DNA from: Hydrogenothermaceae bacterium
GTDB taxonomy: Bacteria; Aquificota; Aquificia; Aquificales; Hydrogenothermaceae
Length of the DNA: 13,168 nucleotides
NCBI GenBank assembly: GCA_026984355.1
Contig: JALSSG010000125.1
Coordinates: 1-13,168 of the forward strand
Reading direction: 5' to 3'
Shown one piece after another: positions 1-7,224 of the stretch (positions are counted from its first letter, which is position 1; every line of letters begins with the position of its first letter). Made by a program: the position numbers and the translations under genes. Below the pieces are notes generated by a model. The model saw only the letters and a program-made list of their open reading frames with translations, was not told the DNA's origin and did not search any database.

Positions 1-190
1 TCACTGCAAGCTTGTTAAACGTAAATGCATAAATCTGAGGAAATAGCTTTACTACAGTTATAGTTGGAAAATACTGTTTTATATTGCCTTTTGTTATACC
101 TAAAAGAGTTGAGTGAGTTTTTTTATCTGGTTCTACCGCAAAACTAAAGCTAACAAATATAAGAACGATTACAAAAATTTTTCTTATCAT
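1..190 (-). CDS. N-terminal part of an exported protein of unknown function (runs off the window)
   Basis: Reading leftward from an ATG at 190-188, the frame stays open to base 1, giving 63 residues with no stop. The N-terminus is a typical Sec signal peptide: MIRK, then a hydrophobic core (IFVIVLIFVSFSF), then a likely cleavage site after Ala19 before Val-Glu-Pro. The mature part begins EPDKKTHSTLLGITKGNIKQ and continues with a hydrophobic strand-proline-helix pattern (ITVVKLFPQIYAFTF). Such a pattern occurs near the start of periplasmic iron- or cobalamin-type binding proteins, but too little is present to assign a family. A purine-rich GAGAAAAGG lies directly before the ATG, a rather close ribosome binding site. 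The gene follows the HAD phosphatase gene by 64 bases on the same strand and has its own candidate promoter. Export is a firm reading; function is unknown. Confidence 0.7.
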   Translation of the reverse strand, partial: MIRKIFVIVLIFVSFSFAVEPDKKTHSTLLGITKGNIKQYFPTITVVKLFPQIYAFTFNKLAV

Positions 191-220
191 CCTTTTCTCA
201 AAAGATATGTAGTTTTTTTT

Positions 221-250
221 ATAATAACATTTAAATTTTGTTATTTTCAA
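221..250 (-). promoter_or_regulatory. Candidate sigma-70-type promoter for the exported-protein gene
   Basis: On the minus strand, TTGAAA (250-245) is followed after 18 bases by TATTAT (226-221). Both are close to the housekeeping consensus. Initiation would fall near 213, leaving a leader of roughly 25 bases before the ATG at 190. It lies just past the HAD phosphatase stop codon. In such AT-rich DNA this match could arise by chance. Confidence 0.35.
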
Positions 251-254
251 ATTT

Positions 255-1022
255 TCAAAGTGAATAGTTATAGCTGTTTAGTATCTCACATAAATCATCA
301 GGATTAAAGATTACATTTTGTGCTGTAATATCAGCGTTATACTGGTTTCTTTTCAGTACAAACTGAACATTTTTATTTTCTTCTTTATTATAGTTTTCTA
401 CCATTTTTTTATCAGATACTGTATCTCCTATATAAAAAACAGGTTCTGTATACTGGAATTTCTCAAAAAATAGTTTTAAAGGATATGCAGATGGCTTTCT
501 AAGATGTGGCTGTGGAATATCATCTTCTGTAATGATAAGGTCAAAGTATTTATACAAATCAAAATGTTTAAATGAAAAATCTAAATCCTCAAATGGTCTA
601 CCTGTTATAACCCCTGTAATATCTGCCTTTTCTCTTATTTTTTCCAACGCTTCATGTGGAAATATCATTTCTTCTTTTAATCTGTGTTCTTTGTACTTTT
701 GCTCAAAGAAATCTATAAGCTGTTTATAGTCTGGAAGCTTAATATTTTTTTGTTTTGCAAATTTATACATAAGTTCTAATGTTTTGCTAAAATCTTTAAA
801 CTCTTTTTTAAATTCCTCCAGTGAAAGACCTGATTTTGCATATAAAATACCAGCAACAGAAGCATCCCAATCATTATTTATACCAAAGGTGAATTTAATA
901 TCTCTTAATTCATGTAGGGGTATAGCTTTATTTGAAAAAAAATCTACTGTATCTTTTATAGAATAATGGTAAGATTTAGAAACATCTATAAGTACTCCAT
1001 CAACATCAAATATAACTATCAT
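255..1022 (-). CDS. HAD-superfamily phosphatase (subfamily IA-like)
   Basis: A 255-residue predicted cytoplasmic phosphohydrolase. All four HAD motifs are visible: motif I DVDGV with nucleophile Asp6 and acid/base Asp8, motif II Thr140 in ITGRP, motif III Lys176 in RKPSAYP, and motif IV GDTVSD with Asp200 and Asp204 for magnesium. A helical cap of about 110 residues lies between motifs I and II, as in subfamily IA enzymes. The opening, DVDGVLIDVSKSYHYSIKDT, resembles the small clade called HAD-SF-IA-hyp1, in which 'DVSxSYRxAIxxTV' follows the nucleophile; I recall this and could not search it. The substrate is unknown. AAGGAG lies 7 bases before the ATG, and the start is only 3 bases after the typA stop, so the gene is the last of the der-typA operon. 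The superfamily is certain; the specific role is not. Confidence 0.9.
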   Translation of the reverse strand: MIVIFDVDGVLIDVSKSYHYSIKDTVDFFSNKAIPLHELRDIKFTFGINNDWDASVAGILYAKSGLSLEEFKKEFKDFSKTLELMYKFAKQKNIKLPDYKQLIDFFEQKYKEHRLKEEMIFPHEALEKIREKADITGVITGRPFEDLDFSFKHFDLYKYFDLIITEDDIPQPHLRKPSAYPLKLFFEKFQYTEPVFYIGDTVSDKKMVENYNKEENKNVQFVLKRNQYNADITAQNVIFNPDDLCEILNSYNYSL

Positions 1023-1025
1023 AGT

Positions 1026-2846
1026 TTAGCTCCTTTTGTTTTTCTCTAATATCTTTTTTCTTATTCTTATAGCATCTGGTGTAACTTCTACAAGTTCATC
1101 ATCATCTATCCATTCTATAGCTTTCTCAAAGTCCATTTTTCTTGGAGGTGGAATTTTGATTGTTTCATCTGCTGCAGCTGCTCTTACATTTGTAAGTTTC
1201 TTTCCTTTTGTTATATTCACATCAAGGTCTTTATCTCTGTTGTGTTCACCTATCACCATACCTTCGTAAACTTCTGTTCCTGGCTCAATAAAGAAAATAC
1301 CTCTGTCTTGAAGACTATGTATAGCATAAGCTGTAGCTATTCCATTTCTGTCAGCTACTATAGCTCCATTTATTCTTGTTTTTATTTCTCCTTGCCATTG
1401 TTCCCAACCTTCAAGAATGGTGTTCATAACACCTTCACCTTTTGTATCTGTTTTAAATTCTGACCTATAACCTATAAGTCCTCTTGAAGGAATAAGAAAT
1501 TCTAATCTGACTCTACCATATCCATTATTTACCATGTTTATCATTTTACCTTTTCTAGCACCAAGTTTTTGAGTTATAACTCCTACATATTCCTGCGGAG
1601 TATCAATTATAACTCTTTCTATAGGTTCATATTTTTTCCCATCTTTTTCTTTGATGATTACTTTAGGTCTGGAAACCTGAAACTCATAACCTTCTCTTCT
1701 CATCATCTCAGCAAGGACAGAAAGTTGTAGTTCACCTCTTCCTTTTACAAGAAAAGCTTCTGGACTTTCTGTAGGTTCTACTTGAAGTGCTACGTTTGTA
1801 AGCGTTTCTTTTTCTAATCTTTCCTTTAGATGTCTTGATGTTAGAAACTTTCCACTTCTTCCAGCGAAAGGTGAATCATTAACAGAAAATACCATAGATA
1901 TGGTAGGTTCTTCTACTGTTATAGGAGGCAAAGGCTCTGGATTTTCTACATCTGCTATTGTATCTCCTATGTTAATATCATCTAATCCAGCTATGGCTAT
2001 TATATCTCCAGCTTTTGCCTCTTTTGTTTCTACTTTTTTTAGTCCTTCGTATGTGTAAAGTTTTCTAACTGTTGCTTTTACAGTTGTTCCATCTTTTTTT
2101 ATCAATGTTACTTGCTGATTTAACTTTACAGTTCCATTAAAAACTCTACCTACAGCAAGTCTTCCTACAAAGTTATCATAATCAAGAGAAGTTATAAGAA
2201 ACTGCAGACCTTTATCTTTTTCATATACAGGAGCTGGTATATACTCTACTATTTTCTCAAAAAGAGGTTTTAGGTCTTTTGAGTTATCTTCTAAGTTTTC
2301 TTTAGCTATTCCTTCTTTTGCAATTGTGTACAAAATTGGAAATTCTAACTGTTCTTCATCAGCACCTAAATCTATAAAAAGGTCATAAATTTCATCTATA
2401 ACTTCGTTTATCCTTGCATCTGGTCTGTCTATTTTATTTATAACTACAAGTGGAGTAAGACCAGCTTCTAAAGCCTTTCTTAGAACAAATCTTGTTTGAG
2501 GCATAGGACCTTCTGCTGCATCTACAAGAAGTATTACGCCATCAACCATTTTTAAAGTTCTTTCTACTTCACCTCCAAAATCAGCATGTCCTGGAGTATC
2601 AACAATATTTATCTTTATGTTTTTATATCTTATAGCAGTATTTTTTGCCATTATTGTTATTCCACGTTCTTTCTCAAGGTCTATATTGTCAAGAACTCTT
2701 TCTTCTACTTCTTGATTTTCTCTAAAAACACCACTTTGTTTTAATAGGGCATCTACAAGAGTTGTTTTTCCATGGTCAACATGAGCTATTATAGCTATGT
2801 TTCTTATGTCTTCTCTTACTGCAAGTTTTTCTTTTGTTTTTTGCAT
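1026..2846 (-). CDS. typA: Ribosome-associated translational GTPase TypA/BipA
   Basis: A 606-residue translation-factor GTPase, full length for the family (about 600-615). It binds the 70S ribosome near the EF-G site and is implicated in 50S assembly and growth under stress or cold. The GTPase domain shows the P-loop AHVDHGKT (21-28), RGIT (61-64), DTPGH (83-87) and NKID (137-140). A beta-barrel domain II (about 213-300), EF-G-like domains III and V (about 312-390 and 400-475) and the BipA-specific C-terminal domain (about 485-606, with the stretch AIVADRNGIATAYA) follow. This layout separates it from EF-G and LepA. The usual G5 'SA' motif reads TIA (174-176). GAGG sits 7 bases before the ATG and overlaps the TGA of the upstream methyltransferase gene, suggesting coupled translation. 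The HAD phosphatase gene follows 3 bases later. Confidence 0.97.
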   Translation of the reverse strand: MQKTKEKLAVREDIRNIAIIAHVDHGKTTLVDALLKQSGVFRENQEVEERVLDNIDLEKERGITIMAKNTAIRYKNIKINIVDTPGHADFGGEVERTLKMVDGVILLVDAAEGPMPQTRFVLRKALEAGLTPLVVINKIDRPDARINEVIDEIYDLFIDLGADEEQLEFPILYTIAKEGIAKENLEDNSKDLKPLFEKIVEYIPAPVYEKDKGLQFLITSLDYDNFVGRLAVGRVFNGTVKLNQQVTLIKKDGTTVKATVRKLYTYEGLKKVETKEAKAGDIIAIAGLDDINIGDTIADVENPEPLPPITVEEPTISMVFSVNDSPFAGRSGKFLTSRHLKERLEKETLTNVALQVEPTESPEAFLVKGRGELQLSVLAEMMRREGYEFQVSRPKVIIKEKDGKKYEPIERVIIDTPQEYVGVITQKLGARKGKMINMVNNGYGRVRLEFLIPSRGLIGYRSEFKTDTKGEGVMNTILEGWEQWQGEIKTRINGAIVADRNGIATAYAIHSLQDRGIFFIEPGTEVYEGMVIGEHNRDKDLDVNITKGKKLTNVRAAAADETIKIPPPRKMDFEKAIEWIDDDELVEVTPDAIRIRKKILEKNKRS

Positions 2847-2855
2847 ATCATTACC

Positions 2856-3431
2856 TCAACTTAATTTTCTTGCTATTAGAATATATCTATAACCATATTT
2901 TACATATTCACTTTTAAAATTAAACTGGTTTAAAAACTGTGCTAACTCTTCTGGACGAAAAAAATTCACAGGTTCTCCAAATAGTTTCTCAAAATTATAG
3001 ATAAGTTTTCCTTTCTTCTCTGTAGGGTCAAAATCAAAAATAAATAAATATCCACCTTTTTTTAACACTCTATAAATTTCCTTAAAACCTTTATTGAGGT
3101 CTTGAATATGATGTAATGTTTCTCCAAGAGTTATAACAGAGAAAATATCTGAAGCAAAAGGTAAATTTTCTGCTTTTGCCACAATCTTTATTACTGGATT
3201 TTTTACATGTTTTATCATTCCATAGGCTGGATCTACAGCTATATATGTAGGTTTATAATTTTTAGTATATACATACTCTGTCAAAACTCCTGTACCAGCT
3301 CCTATATCTAAAAAGATATCATCTTCATTTAGATTTTTTACTAACCTGTATAAAGCTTCAAAAACCCAGTCAGGATATATACCTTTACCAAAAAGTTTAA
3401 AAGCCCACCCTAAGTAGTTAAATGGTATCAA
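2856..3431 (-). CDS. Class I SAM-dependent methyltransferase, substrate unknown
   Basis: A 191-residue soluble protein with a single Rossmann methyltransferase fold of the Methyltransf_11/UbiE-like type. Motif I, which binds the SAM methionine part, is LDIGAGTG (41-48). The acidic residue for the ribose is Asp67 in AVDPA (65-69). AENLPF (87-92) and GETLHHI (103-109) match motifs II and III of small-molecule methyltransferases, and RVLKKGGYL (121-129) is the usual post-motif helix and turn. No RNA-binding or membrane domain is attached. I cannot assign the substrate; quinone, small-molecule or translation-related targets all remain possible. The start used is TTG at 3431, one base after the der stop, with AAGGA 12 bases upstream. 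An in-frame ATT at 3437 would be better spaced; the next Met is residue 72, after motif I, so it is not a plausible start. It sits between der and typA in one operon. Confidence 0.88.
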   Translation of the reverse strand: MIPFNYLGWAFKLFGKGIYPDWVFEALYRLVKNLNEDDIFLDIGAGTGVLTEYVYTKNYKPTYIAVDPAYGMIKHVKNPVIKIVAKAENLPFASDIFSVITLGETLHHIQDLNKGFKEIYRVLKKGGYLFIFDFDPTEKKGKLIYNFEKLFGEPVNFFRPEELAQFLNQFNFKSEYVKYGYRYILIARKLS

Positions 3432-3432
3432 T

Positions 3433-4770
3433 TTAATTTCTTGTCCTTTCTTTTAGTATTAGTTTTATTGGAGCATGATGAAGGTCTAAAAGCTCTCTTA
3501 GGTTGTTCTCTATGAATTTTATATAAGGTTCTTTAAATCCTTCAGGATAATTTACAAAAACTAAAAATGCAGGAGGCTTTCCTTCCATCTGTGTACCATA
3601 AAATATTTTTAGAGGTTTTCCATTATATGATGGAGGCTGTCTTAGTTTCATTATTTTCTGCAATGCCCTATTTAACTTTCCAGTATTTACTCTTTTTAAC
3701 GCCTCATCATAAACTTTTACTATAGTATCTAATAGCTTTTTTATACCCTGTCTGTTTTTTGCAGAAGTCATTACTATAGGAGCATAAGGAATAAAGTAAA
3801 GTTTATTTCTTACCTGTTTTAAAATTCTATCCCTTGCTTCTGAAGAAGGTGGTATTGTATCAATTTTATTGATAACTATAACAGCTGGTTTATAGTACTT
3901 TTGAATAAGACCTGCTATTTTTGTATCCTGTTCTGTAGCCCCTTGCTGTGCATCAATGACGTGTACTACAACATCAGCCTTTTTTATAGCATCTAAGGTT
4001 CTGCCAACGCTGAAAAATTCAATACCATAATCAACTTTAGATTTTTTTCTAAGTCCTGCAGTATCAAGGAATAAAAACTCTCTATCTTTCCATTTAAAGT
4101 AAGTATCTACAACATCTCTTGTAGTTCCTGGTATATCAGATACTACAGCTCTTTCTTCTCCAAGTATAGCATTAAGTAAAGATGATTTTCCTGCATTAGG
4201 TTTTCCTACTATTGCTACTTTTATTATGTCCTTATTTTGTTCTTTTTCTTTATTATTGTTATCTTTTTTTCTTTCCCATTCTGGTATTTCTTCAACTACT
4301 GTATCTAAAAGGTCTGCTATACCATGTTTTTGAATTGAAGAAACTGGAAATACTTTATCAAATCCAAGTTCATAAAATTCATAGACTCTATCTTCCATAT
4401 TAGGATTATCTATTTTATTAACCGCTACATATACTGGTTTTTTTACTCTTTTTAGTAAAAGGGCTATGTCTTTATCTGAGGGAGTTAGACCTTCTTTACC
4501 GTCTACTACAAATATAAAAGCATCTGCGTTTTCTAATTCTTTTTCTATCTGTTTTCTTATATAAGGTGCAAATTTATCATCATCTCCCTCTATATAACCA
4601 CCAGTATCTACAATCTCAAAGGGTATACCTCTCCATGAAGTTTCTGTTATAAGTCTATCTCTTGTTACACCTGGTATGTTTTCAATAATAGCTTTTCTTT
4701 TGCCTATAATCCTATTAAAAAGTGATGATTTTCCTACATTAGGTCTTCCTACTATTGCTACTCTATACAT
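3433..4770 (-). CDS. der: Ribosome assembly GTPase Der (EngA), tandem G domains
   Basis: A 445-residue essential GTPase for late 50S subunit maturation, the only bacterial GTPase family with two consecutive G domains. Domain 1 has P-loop GRPNVGKS (8-15), DTGG (55-58) and NKID (118-121). A charged, Asn-rich linker (about 168-181, KKDNNNKEKEQNKD) leads to domain 2, with GKPNAGKS (189-196), DTAG (236-239), NKID (301-304) and TSAK (335-338). The last 95 or so residues form the KH-like domain that contacts rRNA; the segment PPSYNGKPLKIFYGTQ within it is characteristic of Der. Length is normal. GGTG lies 5 bases before the ATG. It is the first gene of the leftward operon der-methyltransferase-typA-HAD and is divergent from the exported-protein/murJ pair, with 52 bases between start codons. 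Confidence 0.97.
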   Translation of the reverse strand: MYRVAIVGRPNVGKSSLFNRIIGKRKAIIENIPGVTRDRLITETSWRGIPFEIVDTGGYIEGDDDKFAPYIRKQIEKELENADAFIFVVDGKEGLTPSDKDIALLLKRVKKPVYVAVNKIDNPNMEDRVYEFYELGFDKVFPVSSIQKHGIADLLDTVVEEIPEWERKKDNNNKEKEQNKDIIKVAIVGKPNAGKSSLLNAILGEERAVVSDIPGTTRDVVDTYFKWKDREFLFLDTAGLRKKSKVDYGIEFFSVGRTLDAIKKADVVVHVIDAQQGATEQDTKIAGLIQKYYKPAVIVINKIDTIPPSSEARDRILKQVRNKLYFIPYAPIVMTSAKNRQGIKKLLDTIVKVYDEALKRVNTGKLNRALQKIMKLRQPPSYNGKPLKIFYGTQMEGKPPAFLVFVNYPEGFKEPYIKFIENNLRELLDLHHAPIKLILKERTRN

Positions 4771-4801
4771 AATTTCACCTTTTTGCTAAAATTTAGTTTA
4801 A

Positions 4802-4830
4802 ATTTTAAATCTGGAGTAGATAATGCTTAA
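4802..4830 (-). promoter_or_regulatory. Candidate promoter for the der-methyltransferase-typA-HAD operon
   Basis: On the minus strand, TTAAGC (4830-4825) and TAAAAT (4807-4802) are separated by 17 bases. The -10 element matches consensus at five of six positions; the -35 element is poor. The predicted start near 4795 leaves a leader of about 25 bases containing the der ribosome binding site. The -35 element overlaps the first codons of the divergent gene, so the two directions may compete. I did not find a convincing promoter for the rightward pair in the 52-base gap. Confidence 0.3.
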
Positions 4831-5230
4831 GAATATATTACTGATATTTATTGTAGCATTATCCTTTAATTTCTCTTTTGGAGAAACCAACCTAAAATTT
4901 ATCGCAAAAAAAGAAAAATTCAAGGTTGGAGAAGATGTATGTTTTGAAATAATAAATAATAACAGCAGTACATATTATCTTCCTTCATCTGCCCCGTGGG
5001 CTGTATTTAGTACAGACACAAACAGTATAATTTACTCTCCAATAGCAATGCAAAAGATTGAAAAGTTAAAACCTGGTCAAAGAAAAGAATGGTGCTGGAA
5101 ACAGATAGATATAAATCAGGACAAAGTTCCAACTGGAAAGTACAAAATAAGGATTACTCTTTTTGATAGTAAAGGACATAAAATATTTAAGACTATAACT
5201 GTGGAGATTGTTCCGGAATATAAAAATTGA
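4823..5230 (+). CDS. Small exported protein with a probable Ig-like/BsuPI-like beta-sandwich
   Basis: A 135-residue protein with a clear signal peptide: MLKN, hydrophobic core LLIFIVALSFNF, likely cleavage after SFG (residue 20). The mature part of about 115 residues is strand-rich and ends with the pattern KLKPGQRKEWCWKQIDINQD followed by VPTGKYKIRITL. An 'L-x-PG-...-W-x-W' stretch followed by 'vp-x-G-x-Y' is what I recall from BsuPI-type intracellular proteinase inhibitor domains and related Ig-like folds in envelope proteins. That assignment is an inference from the pattern. Cys40 and Cys91 could form a disulfide in the periplasm. GGAG is 6 bases before the ATG. The TGA stop overlaps the murJ TTG start by 3 bases (TTGA), so the two are probably co-translated, hinting at an envelope role. 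No lipobox is seen. Confidence 0.85.
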   Translation: MLKNILLIFIVALSFNFSFGETNLKFIAKKEKFKVGEDVCFEIINNNSSTYYLPSSAPWAVFSTDTNSIIYSPIAMQKIEKLKPGQRKEWCWKQIDINQDKVPTGKYKIRITLFDSKGHKIFKTITVEIVPEYKN

Positions 5231-6711
5231 AATTTATAAAATACACTTTATCATTTTCCTTTGCTACTTTAATCAGTAGAGTTCTTGGTTATATTAGAGA
5301 CTTAGTGATAGCTTATACATTTGGCGTCAGTGGTCTAACTGATGCTTTTTTTATAGCCTGGCGCTTGCCTAATATGTTTAGACAGATATTAGGGGAAGGT
5401 AGTTTAAACGCTGTATTTGTTCCTCTATTTAAAAAACTTGAAAAAGAAAACATTGATGTACATAGATTTACAAATAGTATTTTTACTTATCTTTCCATAA
5501 CTATTTTTGTACTTACAGCTGTATTTATTATATTTGCTCCATATATAGCTACTATAATAGCTCCGGGATTTGTAGGTAAGGAATTTTTTGACGATACTGT
5601 AAGGATTATTAGACTTGTGTTTCCATATATAATTCTTGTTAGCTGGGTTGCTTTTTTTATGGCTCTTTTAAATATTAAAGGTATTTTTTTTCTTCCAGCT
5701 TTTACTCCTGCTTTACTTAATATATCTTTTATATTCAGTGCTATTTTTCTATCACAGTATATAGACATATACGCCCTTGTTGTTGGAGCTATTATTGGAG
5801 GTATTTTACAGGTTGCTATCTTAATTAAACCTGTTTTTAGACTTTATAAAATAAGACCTTTGCTTTTTTTTGATGAAAATATAAAGTTATTCTTTAAAAG
5901 ATTACTACCTACAATAGCTTCTTTTGGCGTCACACAGGTGAGCTTTATAGTAGATACTGTAATAGCTTCTATGGTTATGTTTGGAGCTGTTTCGTATCTT
6001 TATTATGCTAACAGATTACTACAGCTTCCTTTAGGAATATTTGGAATAGGACTTGGTAATGCTGTACTTGTATCAATGTCTGAATATTCCTTAGAAAAGG
6101 ACAAAGAAAAAATTGAGAAAGAGTTAACTACAGCTGTAAAATTAGCTTTTATTATTTCCATTCCTGCAAGTGTAGGCCTTATTTTACTTTCTCATCAAAT
6201 AATAGATATCCTTTTTTTTAGAGGAAAATTTTCCTTAGAGGATTTAAGGCAAACTTCCTTAGCTCTTATAGGACTTTCTACTGGACTTGTGGCTGTAATA
6301 TTACAAAAACCTTTAAAAAGTGTATTCTTCTCAATAGAAGATGTTAAAACTCCTCTTTATGCTACTTTTGTAGGTGTGATTTTCAGTATTGTTTGTGCTT
6401 TATTTTTTGTTTTTGTTTTTGATTTAGGAGTTTTTGGGCTGGCTTTAGCAACTTCTGTAAATTATTTTACGACTGTTATTTATCTATATATGGCTTTACC
6501 AGTAAAGATTATAGTTAAAGATACCTTAAAAAGTGTATATAAATCTATTATAGCTGTTAGTGTAATGACTGTGCTTATAGAAGCTGTAAAGTATTATTTT
6601 CAGGAAAGTTTAATTATTGTAGTAATTTCTATAGTTATAGGCTCAGCAGTATATTTTCTAATGCTATATATATTAAAGGAAAGTAGCCTAAAGCTAATCT
6701 TTAAAAGATAA
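5227..6711 (+). CDS. murJ: Lipid II flippase MurJ (MviN)
   Basis: A 494-residue polytopic inner-membrane protein of the MOP superfamily that moves the peptidoglycan precursor lipid II to the periplasmic face. About 14 hydrophobic segments span the whole length, as expected. The family signature is clear: SRVLGYIRD (17-25), TDAFF (38-42) and RLPNMFRQILGEGSLNAVF (46-64). Residues shown to matter in E. coli MurJ fall at the same positions here: Arg18, Arg24, Asp39 and Arg52. Arg263 in YYANRL corresponds to E. coli Arg270. The start is TTG inside the previous gene's stop (TTGA), and the protein then begins MKFIKYTLSF, which aligns with MurJ N-termini; no ATG nearby would fit. GGA lies about 10 bases upstream. 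It is convergent with def, with only 3 bases between stop codons. Confidence 0.96.
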   Translation: MKFIKYTLSFSFATLISRVLGYIRDLVIAYTFGVSGLTDAFFIAWRLPNMFRQILGEGSLNAVFVPLFKKLEKENIDVHRFTNSIFTYLSITIFVLTAVFIIFAPYIATIIAPGFVGKEFFDDTVRIIRLVFPYIILVSWVAFFMALLNIKGIFFLPAFTPALLNISFIFSAIFLSQYIDIYALVVGAIIGGILQVAILIKPVFRLYKIRPLLFFDENIKLFFKRLLPTIASFGVTQVSFIVDTVIASMVMFGAVSYLYYANRLLQLPLGIFGIGLGNAVLVSMSEYSLEKDKEKIEKELTTAVKLAFIISIPASVGLILLSHQIIDILFFRGKFSLEDLRQTSLALIGLSTGLVAVILQKPLKSVFFSIEDVKTPLYATFVGVIFSIVCALFFVFVFDLGVFGLALATSVNYFTTVIYLYMALPVKIIVKDTLKSVYKSIIAVSVMTVLIEAVKYYFQESLIIVVISIVIGSAVYFLMLYILKESSLKLIFKR

Positions 6712-6731
6712 GTGTTATTTTTTATACACTT
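6710..6731. terminator. Weak inverted repeat at the murJ/def convergent junction
   Basis: AAGTGT (6710-6715) and ACACTT (6726-6731) form a 6-base stem around a 10-base T-rich loop, covering both stop codons. The downstream sequence is moderately T-rich on both strands. It could act as a weak bidirectional terminator, but the stem is short and GC-poor, so this is tentative. Confidence 0.2.
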
Positions 6732-7224
6732 TTCTTCTGAAAAGGTCTTTTGTAGAACTTATTCTGTCTAAAAAAAGTTTTCCTTCAAGGTGGTCTAACT
6801 CATGCTGAATTACTACAGCTTCAAATCCTTCTGTATCAAATGTAATTAATTTTCCATATTGGTCGTATGCCTCAACTTTAATCCAATTGTATCTTTTAAC
6901 ATTTCCTGTATAATCTGGAACACTTAAACAACCTTCTCTTATTATGATTTCCCCATCTTTGTCTACTATCTTAGGATTACATAGAACCATTAGTCCATGG
7001 TTTAGTTTATTTTTTTTATGTTTATAGTTAGACGCATCAATTATTATAGCTCTTATATGTTTGTTTACCTGTGGTGCTGCTATCCCAACACCAGCAGGAG
7101 AGTTATACATTGTGTATATGAGATTGTCTATAAACTGCTGAAGATTTTTGTCAAACTGGGTTATTTCCTGTGATTTTATCTTTAGACGAGGGTCTGGATA
7201 GGTAAGGATTTGAAGTTTTTTCAT
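6715..7224 (-). CDS. def: Peptide deformylase
   Basis: A 169-residue metalloenzyme that removes the formyl group from the N-terminal methionine of nascent proteins. All three family motifs are present: GVGIAAPQ (45-52), EGCLS (97-101) and HELDH (141-145). Cys99, His141 and His145 bind the metal, normally iron, and Glu142 is the catalytic base. The N-terminal LQILTYPDPRL is also typical. Length is normal for a type 1 bacterial enzyme. The ATG shares one base with the TAA of the upstream ACT-domain gene (TAATG). There is little Shine-Dalgarno sequence before it, so translation probably depends on re-initiation after that gene. fmt, the usual partner of def, is not in the window. It is the last gene of the gcvH-ACT-def set. 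Confidence 0.97.
   Translation of the reverse strand: MKKLQILTYPDPRLKIKSQEITQFDKNLQQFIDNLIYTMYNSPAGVGIAAPQVNKHIRAIIIDASNYKHKKNKLNHGLMVLCNPKIVDKDGEIIIREGCLSVPDYTGNVKRYNWIKVEAYDQYGKLITFDTEGFEAVVIQHELDHLEGKLFLDRISSTKDLFRRKVYKK

Noticed and set aside
113..307. Plus-strand open frame of 64 codons
   Set aside because: It runs antisense across the signal-peptide gene and the HAD stop region, starts without a ribosome binding site, and its low-complexity composition reflects the minus-strand genes.
5487..5768. Minus-strand open frame of 93 codons inside murJ
   Set aside because: Lies wholly antisense to conserved murJ transmembrane coding sequence and shows no recognisable domain.
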